This document shows positions 1 through 7,113 of a DNA stretch of 14,925 nt, piece after piece (positions within the stretch are counted from its first letter, which is position 1; each line of letters opens with the position of its first letter). The notes beneath the pieces were generated by a model, which saw only the letters and a list, made by a program, of their open reading frames with translations, did no database searches and had not been told where the DNA came from. This DNA comes from Chloroflexota bacterium. Lineage in GTDB: Bacteria > Chloroflexota > Dehalococcoidia > SM23-28-2 > RBG-16-64-32. The position numbers and the translations under genes are program-made. The stretch is taken from assembly GCA_005880075.1 (NCBI GenBank), contig VBJT01000141.1, positions 1 to 14,925 on the forward strand, read 5' to 3'.

Positions 1-761
1 AGGAGCGCTTGTGCGCAGACCCGCCGGACCTGATCGTGACGCAGGACTTGTGCCCAGTGTGCGCGGTGTCTCCGTCTGATTTCGCGCGGCATATGGAGTC
101 CGCGGGCTGCCGCGCGGAAGTGCTGACCCTGAATCCGAACCGGCTCCGCGATATCCTGGACGATATTCGTCGCATAGGCGAAGTGACTTCGAAGCAGGCA
201 GACGCGGAGGCACGCGTAGCTGAGCTTTCCGAGCGAATCGACCGGGTACGCGACGCCGTTGGCGGCGGCGAACGGCCGCGCGTTCTCTGCCTCGAGTGGC
301 TCGACCCCCCGATGCCGGGAGGGCACTGGGTCCCAGAGATGCTCCGCATCGCGGGCGGCGACGACTGCGGGCTCATCAGCCCGGGAGCACCTTCGCGGAA
401 GTTGCCGTGGGACGAGCTGCGGCGAACGGATCCGGGGATTATCGCGCTGACGCCGTGCGGCTTTGGTGCGGAGCGAGCGGCGAGCGAAGCGGAAGCTCTC
501 TGGGAGCTGGACAGGTGGGCGATGCTGCCCGCCGTTCGCAACGGGCAGGTTTATGCGCTCGACGGCAACAGCTATTTCAGCCGTCCCGGGCCGCGCATCG
601 TCGACGGGATCGAAATCTTGGCCAACACCTTTCATCCCGGTCGCTTCGCGAAGATGCCTCCCTTCGGCAGCGTGCTGAAGCTCGTATCGCCTCCGGCGGG
701 CGGCTCGAGCGTCGAAAACTGGGCGCCGCGGTTCGAGCCTCTAATCGGGGTGCCATTGTGA
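1..761 (+). CDS. BtuF-like cobalamin (or related ligand) ABC-transporter binding protein, 5'-truncated by window edge
   Basis: The reading frame is open to the left edge, so the N-terminus (signal peptide and first lobe start) lies outside the window. About 252 residues are visible. The visible part begins with PDLIVTQDLC followed by PVCAVSP, a pattern I associate with BtuF-like periplasmic binding proteins (PF01497 family) of Chloroflexota. A long helix follows, rich in Ala, Glu and Arg, as expected for the backbone helix joining the two lobes of these proteins. The second lobe contains VLCLEWLDPP, GGHWVPEM and a late NGQVYALDGNSYFSRPGPRIVDG segment, all typical of the family. The role would be to capture a cobalamin-type ligand outside the membrane and hand it to a BtuCD-like transporter, which is not seen here. 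A TTG at 9 could serve as a start but would remove half of the fold, so I treat the gene as partial. The stop overlaps the next gene's GTG by 4 bp. The ligand could also be haem or another corrinoid. Confidence 0.85.
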   Translation, partial: ERLCADPPDLIVTQDLCPVCAVSPSDFARHMESAGCRAEVLTLNPNRLRDILDDIRRIGEVTSKQADAEARVAELSERIDRVRDAVGGGERPRVLCLEWLDPPMPGGHWVPEMLRIAGGDDCGLISPGAPSRKLPWDELRRTDPGIIALTPCGFGAERAASEAEALWELDRWAMLPAVRNGQVYALDGNSYFSRPGPRIVDGIEILANTFHPGRFAKMPPFGSVLKLVSPPAGGSSVENWAPRFEPLIGVPL

Positions 762-1621
762 CGCAGAGCGAAGTCCGGACGCGGATCAAGACGGCGCTCG
801 GAAGCTTACCGGACCGTTACGCCCTGCCCTCCCGTCCCTCCGCCGCTCAGCCCGCTATGCAAGACGCCTTCCGCCAGACGCAGTTCCTGCTGTCCGGCGA
901 GCTCGAGCTGTTCGAGAAGATGATGAACCTGCAGCTCCAGATCGTCGCGGCGAACTCGAGGCTGCGCACGGTCGAGGCCTCCGCGCTGTTCTCTTTCTGG
1001 TCACGCGCCTTCGCGCACGAGGCAGACGCCTGCACCTTGATGACGCTCGGTTCATACTCGGCCGCCCCGCCTCTGGTGCGCGCTGCCTGCGATTGCGTGG
1101 CCGCGCAGCGCTCGCTCATCGGCGACGGCTTCAAGGAATACAGGGATTGGCTCGAGACCGCGGTCAGGCAGGACCGGGAGCACACGGCGATGGCGATCGA
1201 TCTCGGCCGCTTCCGCGCCGGTTCCGCTCTGGCCGAGGACGAACGCCTCGGCAGTGTTTATCGACTGGTTAGCGATCTCTCGATGCCGCACCTCGGCGCC
1301 ACAGTCCTTCAAGTCGCCTCGGATTCGAACCTCCAGAAGATGACGGTAGCCTTCGGCGAGACCCTGTTTCACCTCGGCTGGGCGGAGTTGATATCGGGCT
1401 GGCTGCTGTTGCTCGTGGACATTCAATTGACGATAGTGATCTCAACCGGCGTTTTCGCAGTCGACCACTCGATCCTTGCCGTCTACCAGAGCTACTCGCG
1501 CGAAGTCAACTCAATCTTGGCGAGCCGGCGGAGGTGCTACGTCGAAGAGGTCGACGGGCGCTACCTGTTCCAAAATTACCGCCGGACAGCGTCGGGCTCG
1601 CCGAAAAGACTGTTGCTCTAG
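758..1621 (+). CDS. Conserved-looking hypothetical protein, all-helical
   Basis: The protein has 287 residues and starts at GTG 758, inside the GTGA that overlaps the stop of the preceding gene. This implies translational coupling and one transcript. The frame is open upstream to 296, but that stretch is Arg/Gly-rich shadow sequence over the binding-protein gene. I do not recognise the family with certainty. The predicted structure is nearly all helical. Residues about 40-130 contain amphipathic helices with the segment SYSAAPPLVRAACDC followed by a long charged helix (DWLETAVRQDREHTA). This is loosely reminiscent of HEPN-like or DUF5677-like proteins, in which a helix carrying RxxxE/A lines the core. 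I do not see a clean HEPN RNase motif (RxxxxH). Around residues 205-235 is a hydrophobic patch (GWAELISGWLLLLVDI) that could be one membrane helix or a buried core helix. There is no signal peptide. The tail is basic. Function is unknown. Confidence 0.75.
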   Translation: MTQSEVRTRIKTALGSLPDRYALPSRPSAAQPAMQDAFRQTQFLLSGELELFEKMMNLQLQIVAANSRLRTVEASALFSFWSRAFAHEADACTLMTLGSYSAAPPLVRAACDCVAAQRSLIGDGFKEYRDWLETAVRQDREHTAMAIDLGRFRAGSALAEDERLGSVYRLVSDLSMPHLGATVLQVASDSNLQKMTVAFGETLFHLGWAELISGWLLLLVDIQLTIVISTGVFAVDHSILAVYQSYSREVNSILASRRRCYVEEVDGRYLFQNYRRTASGSPKRLLL

Positions 1622-1646
1622 CGCGACGCTACGGCGAATGCTCCGG

Positions 1647-1652
1647 TAAGAT
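1647..1652 (+). promoter_or_regulatory. Candidate -10 element for leaderless start of the GT2 gene
   Basis: TAAGAT lies 6 bases before the GTG at 1659. No Shine-Dalgarno sequence is visible for that start. A -10 box this close to a start codon is the usual layout of leaderless transcripts in G+C-rich bacteria. I see no good -35 hexamer, so this is tentative. Confidence 0.25.
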
Positions 1653-1658
1653 ACGCGC

Positions 1659-2402
1659 GTGACCAGCGTTGACGTAGTCGTTCCCGTTTACAACGAGGAG
1701 CGCGCCCTCCCGCAATCGGTCCCCGTTCTGCGGGACTTCCTCGCCGGACCGGACTTTCCCTTAGACTGGCGCATTGTCATCGCGGACAACGCGTCGACAG
1801 ACAACACTCCAGCGGTCGGGAAGGAGCTGGCCGGCGCCTACAGCGTCCATGTGGAATATGTCCGGATCGAGCGCAAAGGGCGTGGCTTTGCGCTGAAGCA
1901 GACCTGGCTCGCCAGCCCAATGGATATCGTCAGCTACATGGACGTGGACCTATCGACCGGGCTCGAAGCCTTTCCCCCGCTCATCGGGGCAATCGCAAAC
2001 GGCGGCTACGACGTGGCGATCGGTTCACGCCTTGCCAGCCAATCTGAGATCACGCGATCGCTGAAGAGGCGGGTGTTGACGCGCGGCTACAACACGCTCA
2101 TCAAGGCGATGTTCGGGACGCGCTTCAGTGATGCCCAGTGCGGCTTCAAAGCGGTGAGCCGGGAGGCGGCCCAGAAAATCGTCCCTCTGATTGAGGACAA
2201 CAACTGGTTCTTCGACACGGAGCTACTCATCCTCGCGGAAAAGATGGGTTACCGGGTGAAGGATGTACCGGTGAAGTGGGTGGAGGACATGGACACGCGA
2301 GTGAAGATCGCGGCGACCGTGACCGAGGACCTGCGCGGCCTGCTGCGGCTGCGGACGGGCCGGCCCTGGCAGCGGGCGAACGGCAAACTAAAGAACGACT
2401 AA
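1659..2402 (+). CDS. Family 2 glycosyltransferase, polyprenyl-phosphate-sugar (DPM1/ALG5-like) synthase
   Basis: The protein has 247 residues, which matches the catalytic domain of dolichyl-phosphate mannose/glucose synthases, and has no membrane helix. The GT-A fold is clear: VVVPVYNEE at residues 6-14, DNASTD at 43-48, the metal-binding DVD at 95-97 within SYMDVDLSTG, then DAQCGFKA at 158-165 and FFDTELL at 184-190, which are hallmark motifs of ALG5/DPM1-like enzymes. The reaction would transfer a sugar from a nucleotide donor to polyprenyl phosphate on the inner face of the membrane. The sugar itself cannot be read from the sequence. The presence of a PMT-family protein mannosyltransferase in the window makes mannose a natural candidate, since PMT enzymes use polyprenyl-phosphate mannose. 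The gene follows the hypothetical gene by 37 bases and precedes the FAD oxidoreductase by 17 bases, so it is probably co-transcribed with the latter. The GTG start is set by the onset of the conserved VDVVVPVYNEE strand. Confidence 0.92.
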   Translation: MTSVDVVVPVYNEERALPQSVPVLRDFLAGPDFPLDWRIVIADNASTDNTPAVGKELAGAYSVHVEYVRIERKGRGFALKQTWLASPMDIVSYMDVDLSTGLEAFPPLIGAIANGGYDVAIGSRLASQSEITRSLKRRVLTRGYNTLIKAMFGTRFSDAQCGFKAVSREAAQKIVPLIEDNNWFFDTELLILAEKMGYRVKDVPVKWVEDMDTRVKIAATVTEDLRGLLRLRTGRPWQRANGKLKND

Positions 2403-2419
2403 GCGCGGGACGGGAAAGG

Positions 2420-3799
2420 ATGAAGGGTGGCGCCGCATCCATCGGAGTTATCGGCGGGGGCGTTGCCGGCCTCGTCGCAACCTACCGCTTACTTCAGGCG
2501 GGACACCGCGTCCGCCTGTTCGAGGCCGGGTCCTCCCTCGGTGGGCTATCGCGTACATTCGAAATCGGAGGTGAAAGGATCGAACATTTCTATCACCACC
2601 TCTTTACCTCTGATGGCGCCGCGATCCGCTTGCTCGACGAGCTAACCCTGCTGAAGACGGTGAATTGGCGGCCGACGACCGCTGGGATCTTTTACCGCGA
2701 CCGTGTCTATCCTTTCACGAGCACGCTGGACCTGCTCCGTTTTACGCCGCTCGCCGGCGTACGAGACCGTATCCGGCTGGGACTCGTTGGCCTGCGCCTG
2801 CGTCGTGAGCGAGATGCTTCGAGGTTCGAGAGCGTGACCGCAATCGACTGGATACGCCGCAATGCGGGCGAGCGAAGCCTGCGCGTGGTCTGGGAACCGC
2901 TGTTGCGCGGCAAATTCGGCGACAAAGCGGACGGAGTGCCGATGACTTGGCTCTGGAACCGTATCCGGCTGCGCTTCTCGTCGCGCGGCCTCTTTTCCCA
3001 GAAGGAGCTGCTCGGCTATCAACTCGGGTCGTTCGCCGTCTGGATAGACGCTCTGATCAAACTCATAAAGGCGTTAGGCGGCGAACTGGAAACCAACGCC
3101 GCCGTTAACCGCATTGCACGGGACGGTTCGCAGCTAGGCATCGAGACGGCGGGCCGGACGCACACGTTCGACGCTGTGCTCGCAACGATCAGCAACGAAG
3201 CCTTTCTAGGAATCACCCCGCCGCTCGGTGAAGAATACGCCGGCAGGTTGAAAAGCGTCGCCTACCAAGACGCCGTCTGCCTCGTCCTCAGCCTGAAGCG
3301 ACCGTTGACCGGCCATTACTGGCTAAGTATCAACGATCGCTCCGTGCCGTTTCTGACCGTCGTCGAGCAGACGAACCTCGTGGCGCCCGAGCGATACGGC
3401 GGGCGGCACGTTGTGTACATTCTGAACGACGTGACGCAGGGTTCTTCATTGGGCCACGTAACAGAAGCTCAGCTCGCCGCCCTGTACCTGCCGCACCTCA
3501 AGCGAATCAACCCGCAATTCGACGAATCGTGGGTTGACGGGCGCTGGCTGTTCCACGCGGCGGACGCGCAGCCGGTGTTTACTCTGGGTGCCGGATCCCG
3601 CCTGGCGGGCCATCGAACGCCGGTAAGCGGGTTGTACCTGGCGAACATAGCGCAGATCTACCCGCAGGACCGCGGCCAGAACTATTCGATAGTACTTGGC
3701 GAGACTGTCGCCCAAATGATGATTGAAGACCTGATCCCGGGACGCAGGCGGCAGGCACCCGGTCTGAACGCCGAGCCCGAGCCCTATTCACCCGAATGA
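2420..3799 (+). CDS. FAD-dependent oxidoreductase of the amine-oxidase/protoporphyrinogen-oxidase-like superfamily
   Basis: The protein has 459 residues and starts at ATG 2420, a few bases after the purine-rich stretch GGGAAAGG. The open frame runs further upstream over the GT2 gene, but the Rossmann strand begins only 7 residues after this ATG. The dinucleotide-binding motif is GGGVAG at residues 12-17 and the ribose-binding acid is E35 (RLFEAG), followed by SLGGLSRTF, the GG doublet typical of this superfamily. A C-terminal FAD-binding segment, GLYLANIAQIYPQDRGQN, lies near residues 405-425. The family includes protoporphyrinogen oxidase, phytoene desaturases and UDP-galactopyranose mutase-like enzymes. 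Members annotated simply as NAD(P)/FAD-dependent oxidoreductase often sit among envelope glycosyltransferase genes. It lies 17 bases after a GT2 gene, which argues for a role in lipid-linked sugar or isoprenoid modification, not haem synthesis. The substrate cannot be told from the sequence. Confidence 0.85.
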   Translation: MKGGAASIGVIGGGVAGLVATYRLLQAGHRVRLFEAGSSLGGLSRTFEIGGERIEHFYHHLFTSDGAAIRLLDELTLLKTVNWRPTTAGIFYRDRVYPFTSTLDLLRFTPLAGVRDRIRLGLVGLRLRRERDASRFESVTAIDWIRRNAGERSLRVVWEPLLRGKFGDKADGVPMTWLWNRIRLRFSSRGLFSQKELLGYQLGSFAVWIDALIKLIKALGGELETNAAVNRIARDGSQLGIETAGRTHTFDAVLATISNEAFLGITPPLGEEYAGRLKSVAYQDAVCLVLSLKRPLTGHYWLSINDRSVPFLTVVEQTNLVAPERYGGRHVVYILNDVTQGSSLGHVTEAQLAALYLPHLKRINPQFDESWVDGRWLFHAADAQPVFTLGAGSRLAGHRTPVSGLYLANIAQIYPQDRGQNYSIVLGETVAQMMIEDLIPGRRRQAPGLNAEPEPYSPE

Positions 3800-3871
3800 A
3801 TGAAAAAAAGAGCAGCGGTCAATTCACGCCATTTTTACAGTTGCCTTAACGTGAACGGCCACGCGCTCCGC

Positions 3872-3877
3872 TATAAT
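3872..3877 (+). promoter_or_regulatory. Perfect TATAAT -10 box upstream of the GtrA-like gene
   Basis: The hexamer TATAAT lies in the 107-base gap after the oxidoreductase gene. No convincing -35 hexamer is found at 16-18 bases (ACGTGA or AACGTG). Expected transcription would start near 3884, which excludes the GTG at 3880 as start and leaves the ATG at 3907. Confidence 0.4.
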
Positions 3878-3906
3878 GAGTGGCACGTCTCTTGCGGCGA
3901 GTAGTC

Positions 3907-4491
3907 ATGCAACCGGATCTAGCAACCCAGGCGGACCAAGGATTAATGGGTGCGGCGAGCGCGCTGGCCCATCGCCTCCATTTGCCGACAACACTAATGA
4001 AATTCCTCATTGTGGGTGGCCTTGCGTTTGTTATCTACCAGGTCTTCTTGTATCTGATCTATGGCGAGCCTCCAACCGCCTTCCTCCCCGATCTCTCCGG
4101 TCTCTTCTGGTTCCTTCCCGACCGGAATCCTGACCCGAGCCTATCAGACCCGGATATAAGACTTTTAATCGCATCAATCGTCGCTGTTGAAGCTGCTATC
4201 CTTTTCCAGTTCAATTCCCACGAGCGATGGACGTTCCGTCACCGCCCGAGGCACGGGTGGATTGGCGTTCGCTTCATAAAGTTCAACATCAGTTCCATCG
4301 TCAGCCCGATCATCATCGTGGTAACCACCGTCGTCCTGCACGCCCTCGACGTAAGCCCCTACATTTCGAGTGCCGTGGGGGTACTAATAGGGTTTGTGTG
4401 GAACTGGACGGTGAACTCACTGTTGATCTGGCAAAAGCATCACCCTGGACCTCTGGCAATGGCCGGAGCCACCGAAGAAGACTTCCGCTGA
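3907..4491 (+). CDS. GtrA-family membrane protein
   Basis: The protein has 194 residues when started at ATG 3907, which has GGCGAG five bases upstream. A GTG at 3880 in the same frame would add nine residues but sits 2 bases after a TATAAT box. There are four membrane helices: about residues 26-46 (MKFLIVGGLAFVIYQVF), 78-96 (LLIASIVAVEAAILFQF), 118-140 and 148-168. The motif FNSHERWTF after helix 2 corresponds to the conserved F..N..WTF signature of GtrA (PF04138). GtrA-like proteins are small four-helix proteins that accompany polyprenyl-phosphate-sugar synthases and are thought to flip the lipid-linked sugar or support its synthesis. A GT2 enzyme of that class lies two genes upstream. One oddity is that the loop between helices 1 and 2 is about 30 residues long, rich in Pro and Asp, and longer than usual for this family. 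The gene converges on the methyltransferase gene, with 36 bases between stops and no clear terminator. Confidence 0.85.
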   Translation: MQPDLATQADQGLMGAASALAHRLHLPTTLMKFLIVGGLAFVIYQVFLYLIYGEPPTAFLPDLSGLFWFLPDRNPDPSLSDPDIRLLIASIVAVEAAILFQFNSHERWTFRHRPRHGWIGVRFIKFNISSIVSPIIIVVTTVVLHALDVSPYISSAVGVLIGFVWNWTVNSLLIWQKHHPGPLAMAGATEEDFR

Positions 4492-4527
4492 CGGCCTGGA
4501 GGTTTCGTTAAGCAACCCTAAATCGGA

Positions 4528-5280
4528 TTAGCGCGCTTTGGTGCCCACGCAGGCTATCGAAGAGCCGATGGGCAGGCTGATGTGCTGAAGGAGCTGCGCC
4601 TCGTAGTCCACCACGTTGGACAGCAGCTTATTGATCGGCGGGGGAACGAGAGCATAGTCCATCCGCAGGCTGGGTGCCCGTTTGGATGAAAGCTGGCCGG
4701 CCTTGACCATCATCAGCAGCGGGAAAAAAAGCGGCATGTTGATGTAGGTCGCCTTTATGATTCTAAACCCGCCATGCAGGAGTTTTGTCCGGAACTCTTC
4801 GAGGGTATAGCGTCGCATGTGATGACACTGGACATCGCGCCGGCTCCACAGGAACTGGAAAGCCGGCACCGTCACGATCAGTTTCCCGCCCGGCCGGCAG
4901 ACCCTCTGCATCTCGCGAATCGCTTTGCCATCGTCATCGACATGTTCCAGCACGTCGACGGCAATAACGATATCGAACTGCGCCTCTCTGTAAGGCAAAG
5001 CAGTGGCGTCCGCGAGGCTGACTGATTTGAGCCCACGCTCGCGCCAGTATTGAGGCGCCGCTTCAGCGATGTCCATGCCGACGGTAGTGCCGAACTGCTC
5101 GAGGTCTTGAAGCATTGCGCCCGCCCCGCAGCCTATCTCAAGGATGTCCGGGCGTCTGCTCTTGCCCGGATTAGCGCCGTTGAGGCCATAGCGCTGGAGC
5201 AGGTTCTTCACGAGGGAACGCCGGCCGACTTCCCACCACCAGCTGTCGTTATTCAGGACATCGTAGACAAACTCTTCCAT
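4528..5280 (-). CDS. Class I SAM-dependent methyltransferase
   Basis: The protein has 250 residues from ATG 5280. That start is preceded by GGAG with a 6-base spacer and lies about 60 bases downstream of a good promoter. An upstream in-frame TTG at 5322 has no ribosome site. The N-terminus MEEFVYDVLNNDSWWWEVGRR resembles the helical lid of sugar/lipid methyltransferases in envelope clusters. Motif I is LEIGCGAG (E48 to G54), the ribose-binding acid is D70, ADATALP follows, and motif IV is FDIVIAVDVLEH followed by RVCRPGGKLIVTVPA. The C-terminal half contains a hydrophobic segment (NMPLFFPLLMMVKAG) that could dock to the membrane. This suggests a methylated lipid, polyprenol or glycan substrate, though the substrate is not identifiable. 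It is the last - strand gene, separated from the glycosyltransferases by 126 bases. Confidence 0.88.
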   Translation of the reverse strand: MEEFVYDVLNNDSWWWEVGRRSLVKNLLQRYGLNGANPGKSRRPDILEIGCGAGAMLQDLEQFGTTVGMDIAEAAPQYWRERGLKSVSLADATALPYREAQFDIVIAVDVLEHVDDDGKAIREMQRVCRPGGKLIVTVPAFQFLWSRRDVQCHHMRRYTLEEFRTKLLHGGFRIIKATYINMPLFFPLLMMVKAGQLSSKRAPSLRMDYALVPPPINKLLSNVVDYEAQLLQHISLPIGSSIACVGTKAR

Positions 5281-5286
5281 CGGTAT

Positions 5287-5290
5287 CTCC
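5287..5290 (-). promoter_or_regulatory. Ribosome binding site deciding the methyltransferase start
   Basis: GGAG on the - strand stands 6 bases before ATG 5280. It favours this start over the in-frame TTG at 5322. Confidence 0.6.
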
Positions 5291-5338
5291 ACGCGATGAG
5301 GCAGCGACCCCACCGACCGCAAATCGGGAAACGCTCAG

Positions 5339-5367
5339 ATGGTAGCGTTCGCCCCTTGTTACGTCAA
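5339..5367 (-). promoter_or_regulatory. Sigma-70-type promoter for the methyltransferase gene
   Basis: On the - strand, TTGACG (5367-5362, 5 of 6 consensus) is followed by a 17-base spacer and TACCAT (5344-5339, 4 of 6). It lies in the 126-base gap between the zinc-ribbon glycosyltransferase and the methyltransferase, giving a leader of roughly 50-60 bases. It implies the methyltransferase can be expressed separately from the three upstream genes. Confidence 0.6.
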
Positions 5368-5406
5368 ACGAGGTCCGCCCGAAGATCACCCTCAGGCGTA
5401 TCTATC

Positions 5407-7113
5407 TTACCAGCCCAGGCGGGTCGCCCAATAGCGTCCCCAGAAGCCGATCGCGATGGAGAGCACGATGAGCGCGACCTTGAGGCGAAAGGAACGGGGC
5501 GAGCGGTTGTCCTCGAATCCGAAAGCCGTAAGGATCATGATGAACGGCAGGTAGTCCATCAGGTAGCGATAGCCAAACTGCACCCAGCCGCCGCTGTAGT
5601 ACATGAGCGTGGGGATAGGAACGAGGACGAGCGCGATCCAGCAGGCAACCTTCAGCGGGTCGCGCCGTTTGACGAGCGCCCCGTAGACGAAGGGAGAGGA
5701 TGTGAGGAGAATGCTCATCCCGAATTCCGACGGCCGGATCATCGTCGGATCGTTCGTAAATACAGGCGCCTGAAGGAAGATCGTGTAGATGTGTATCGGA
5801 ATGTTGCGTGGGTCGAACTGCCCGAAGCGCTCGGCGCCTCCGGCCGCGAGGTACTGCGTATACGCCACGCCGTTGTACTTGTCGTAGATCTCACCAAGGC
5901 CCGTATCGAAGATCCCATCGAAGCGGACGGCGTTGTACCACAGCGAAATAATCCCGAACGGCACCAGGACGGCGACGACGATCGCGACGGTTGAGAGAAT
6001 CCGATTATCCGAGAGCGCTTCACGAATCACATCTATGACCTGCCCAAAGAGACGGCCCAGGCGCGACATCTCACCGCGCACAAGGCTCGTAACCATCTCG
6101 AGCGGGTGGACGTCATCGAAAAAACCCAGACGTCTCTGCTCGATCATGATGTAGAGGAAGGCAGGTACGGCGAGCACCGTCGGCTGCCTGCTGAGCGCTG
6201 CGAGACCTAAGAAGATCGCGGGCAGCACCGGCGAATCTCGCCGCAACAGAAATACCAGCGCCAGCTGCACAAAGAAGAGCGCCGTCACGTGGTTGTAGAA
6301 CCACAATGTCCCCTCCGACGCCGAGTAGAAGTGAGCGGTACCGAAGGCAAAGAACGGTAACAGCAGCAGCTTCGTCTCGCGGCTGACACCAAGGAGACGC
6401 AGGATGTACCAGAAGACGACGACGTTGACCGCGCCTAGCAGCATGCTGAACGTGATCTGAGTCGAGCCCTGTCCCCAGATGGCCACGAACGGCATCAGCA
6501 TGACACCGGGCATCGGTTGATAAGGCAGGTAGACGTGACCGTCTTTGGTGAGGAGGTCCGGGTGCGTCTCGGGCGCGATTCCGGCCTTTCGCAGGTCGAA
6601 CGAGCCGTGGTTGAGCGCTTCGGCGAGGTCCGCGTAGAAGGTGTACCGGCTAAGCGGATGTATCCAGTGCAGACTCGGGCCGCTCCCCGGGTGAAGGTGA
6701 GTGGAGAAGAAGTACCCGCCGAAGGCGAGCAGGAAGATGGTCAGCCCGATGGCGAGCGTACGATAGGTCGCGCGTGTACCGCTTTGCTCCTCGAGGAAGA
6801 AGGCAAGAACCGGGGGCAGCGGCGGCAGAGGCGGCGCGTCTTCACGGGCGACAGGTCTGGCTGCGACAGCGACCGCGGCCGGTTCAGCGCGGGCCGCGGC
6901 TCGCCGGGGCCTCGCCGAAGCGCTGGCCGCCATCGGCGCTCCGCACTCCACGCAGAATTTCGTGGTTCTGGCATTAGACGCCCCACAGCGTTCGCACAGC
7001 ACGGGCTCCGCGGGAGGAGCTTCCCTCGTCGCCATTGGGGTGCCGCATTCGACGCAGAACTTCGTCGTCTGCGAGTTAGCGGCGCCACAATCGCGGCAGA
7101 GGACGGCGTCCAT
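5407..7113 (-). CDS. Tandem zinc-ribbon / GT-C-like polytopic membrane protein
   Basis: The protein has 568 residues. Residues 1-58 hold two zinc ribbons with C6-C9/C20-C23 and C40-C43/C54-C57, each CxxC-x10-CxxC with the shared core TTKFCVECG. Residues 60-100 form an Ala/Pro/Arg-rich linker. From about residue 120 the protein is membrane-embedded, with some ten hydrophobic helices. The first outer loop contains HPLSRYTFYADLAEALNHG and GHVYLPYQPMPGV, and a later helix contains GLAALSRQPTVLAVP. These resemble the GT39/RgtA-D/ArnT-like GT-C group of lipid-sugar-dependent glycosyltransferases. The usual DE or DD catalytic pair after helix 1 is not obvious; the Asp in FYADLAEA is the best candidate, so activity is uncertain. 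The ATG overlaps the upstream stop by one base (TAATG), which suggests translational coupling with the PMT gene. The zinc ribbons are predicted to face the cytoplasm. Confidence 0.82.
   Translation of the reverse strand: MDAVLCRDCGAANSQTTKFCVECGTPMATREAPPAEPVLCERCGASNARTTKFCVECGAPMAASASARPRRAAARAEPAAVAVAARPVAREDAPPLPPLPPVLAFFLEEQSGTRATYRTLAIGLTIFLLAFGGYFFSTHLHPGSGPSLHWIHPLSRYTFYADLAEALNHGSFDLRKAGIAPETHPDLLTKDGHVYLPYQPMPGVMLMPFVAIWGQGSTQITFSMLLGAVNVVVFWYILRLLGVSRETKLLLLPFFAFGTAHFYSASEGTLWFYNHVTALFFVQLALVFLLRRDSPVLPAIFLGLAALSRQPTVLAVPAFLYIMIEQRRLGFFDDVHPLEMVTSLVRGEMSRLGRLFGQVIDVIREALSDNRILSTVAIVVAVLVPFGIISLWYNAVRFDGIFDTGLGEIYDKYNGVAYTQYLAAGGAERFGQFDPRNIPIHIYTIFLQAPVFTNDPTMIRPSEFGMSILLTSSPFVYGALVKRRDPLKVACWIALVLVPIPTLMYYSGGWVQFGYRYLMDYLPFIMILTAFGFEDNRSPRSFRLKVALIVLSIAIGFWGRYWATRLGW
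6928..7098 (-). repeat. Internal duplication encoding two zinc ribbons
   Basis: Two 23-residue units (residues 6-28 and 40-62 of the membrane protein) recur with a period of 34 residues (102 bases). They are identical at 17 of 23 positions. The DNA differs at many third codon positions, so this is not a very recent copy. Confidence 0.85.

Noticed and set aside
296..757. N-terminal extension of the 758-1621 gene
   Set aside because: The extension lies over the binding-protein gene, is Arg/Gly-rich and low in hydrophobic pattern, and the GTGA overlap at 758 gives a natural start.
3880..3906. GTG start for the GtrA-like gene
   Set aside because: It lies 2 bases after a TATAAT box, upstream of the expected transcription start, while ATG 3907 has GGCGAG at the right distance.
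4492..4527. Terminator between the convergent GtrA and methyltransferase genes
   Set aside because: I could find no stable stem in these 36 bases.
5050..5994. Long + strand open frame (314 codons)
   Set aside because: It overlaps two well-supported - strand genes, is rich in Arg, Glu, Asp and His in a typical antisense pattern, and has no recognisable domain.
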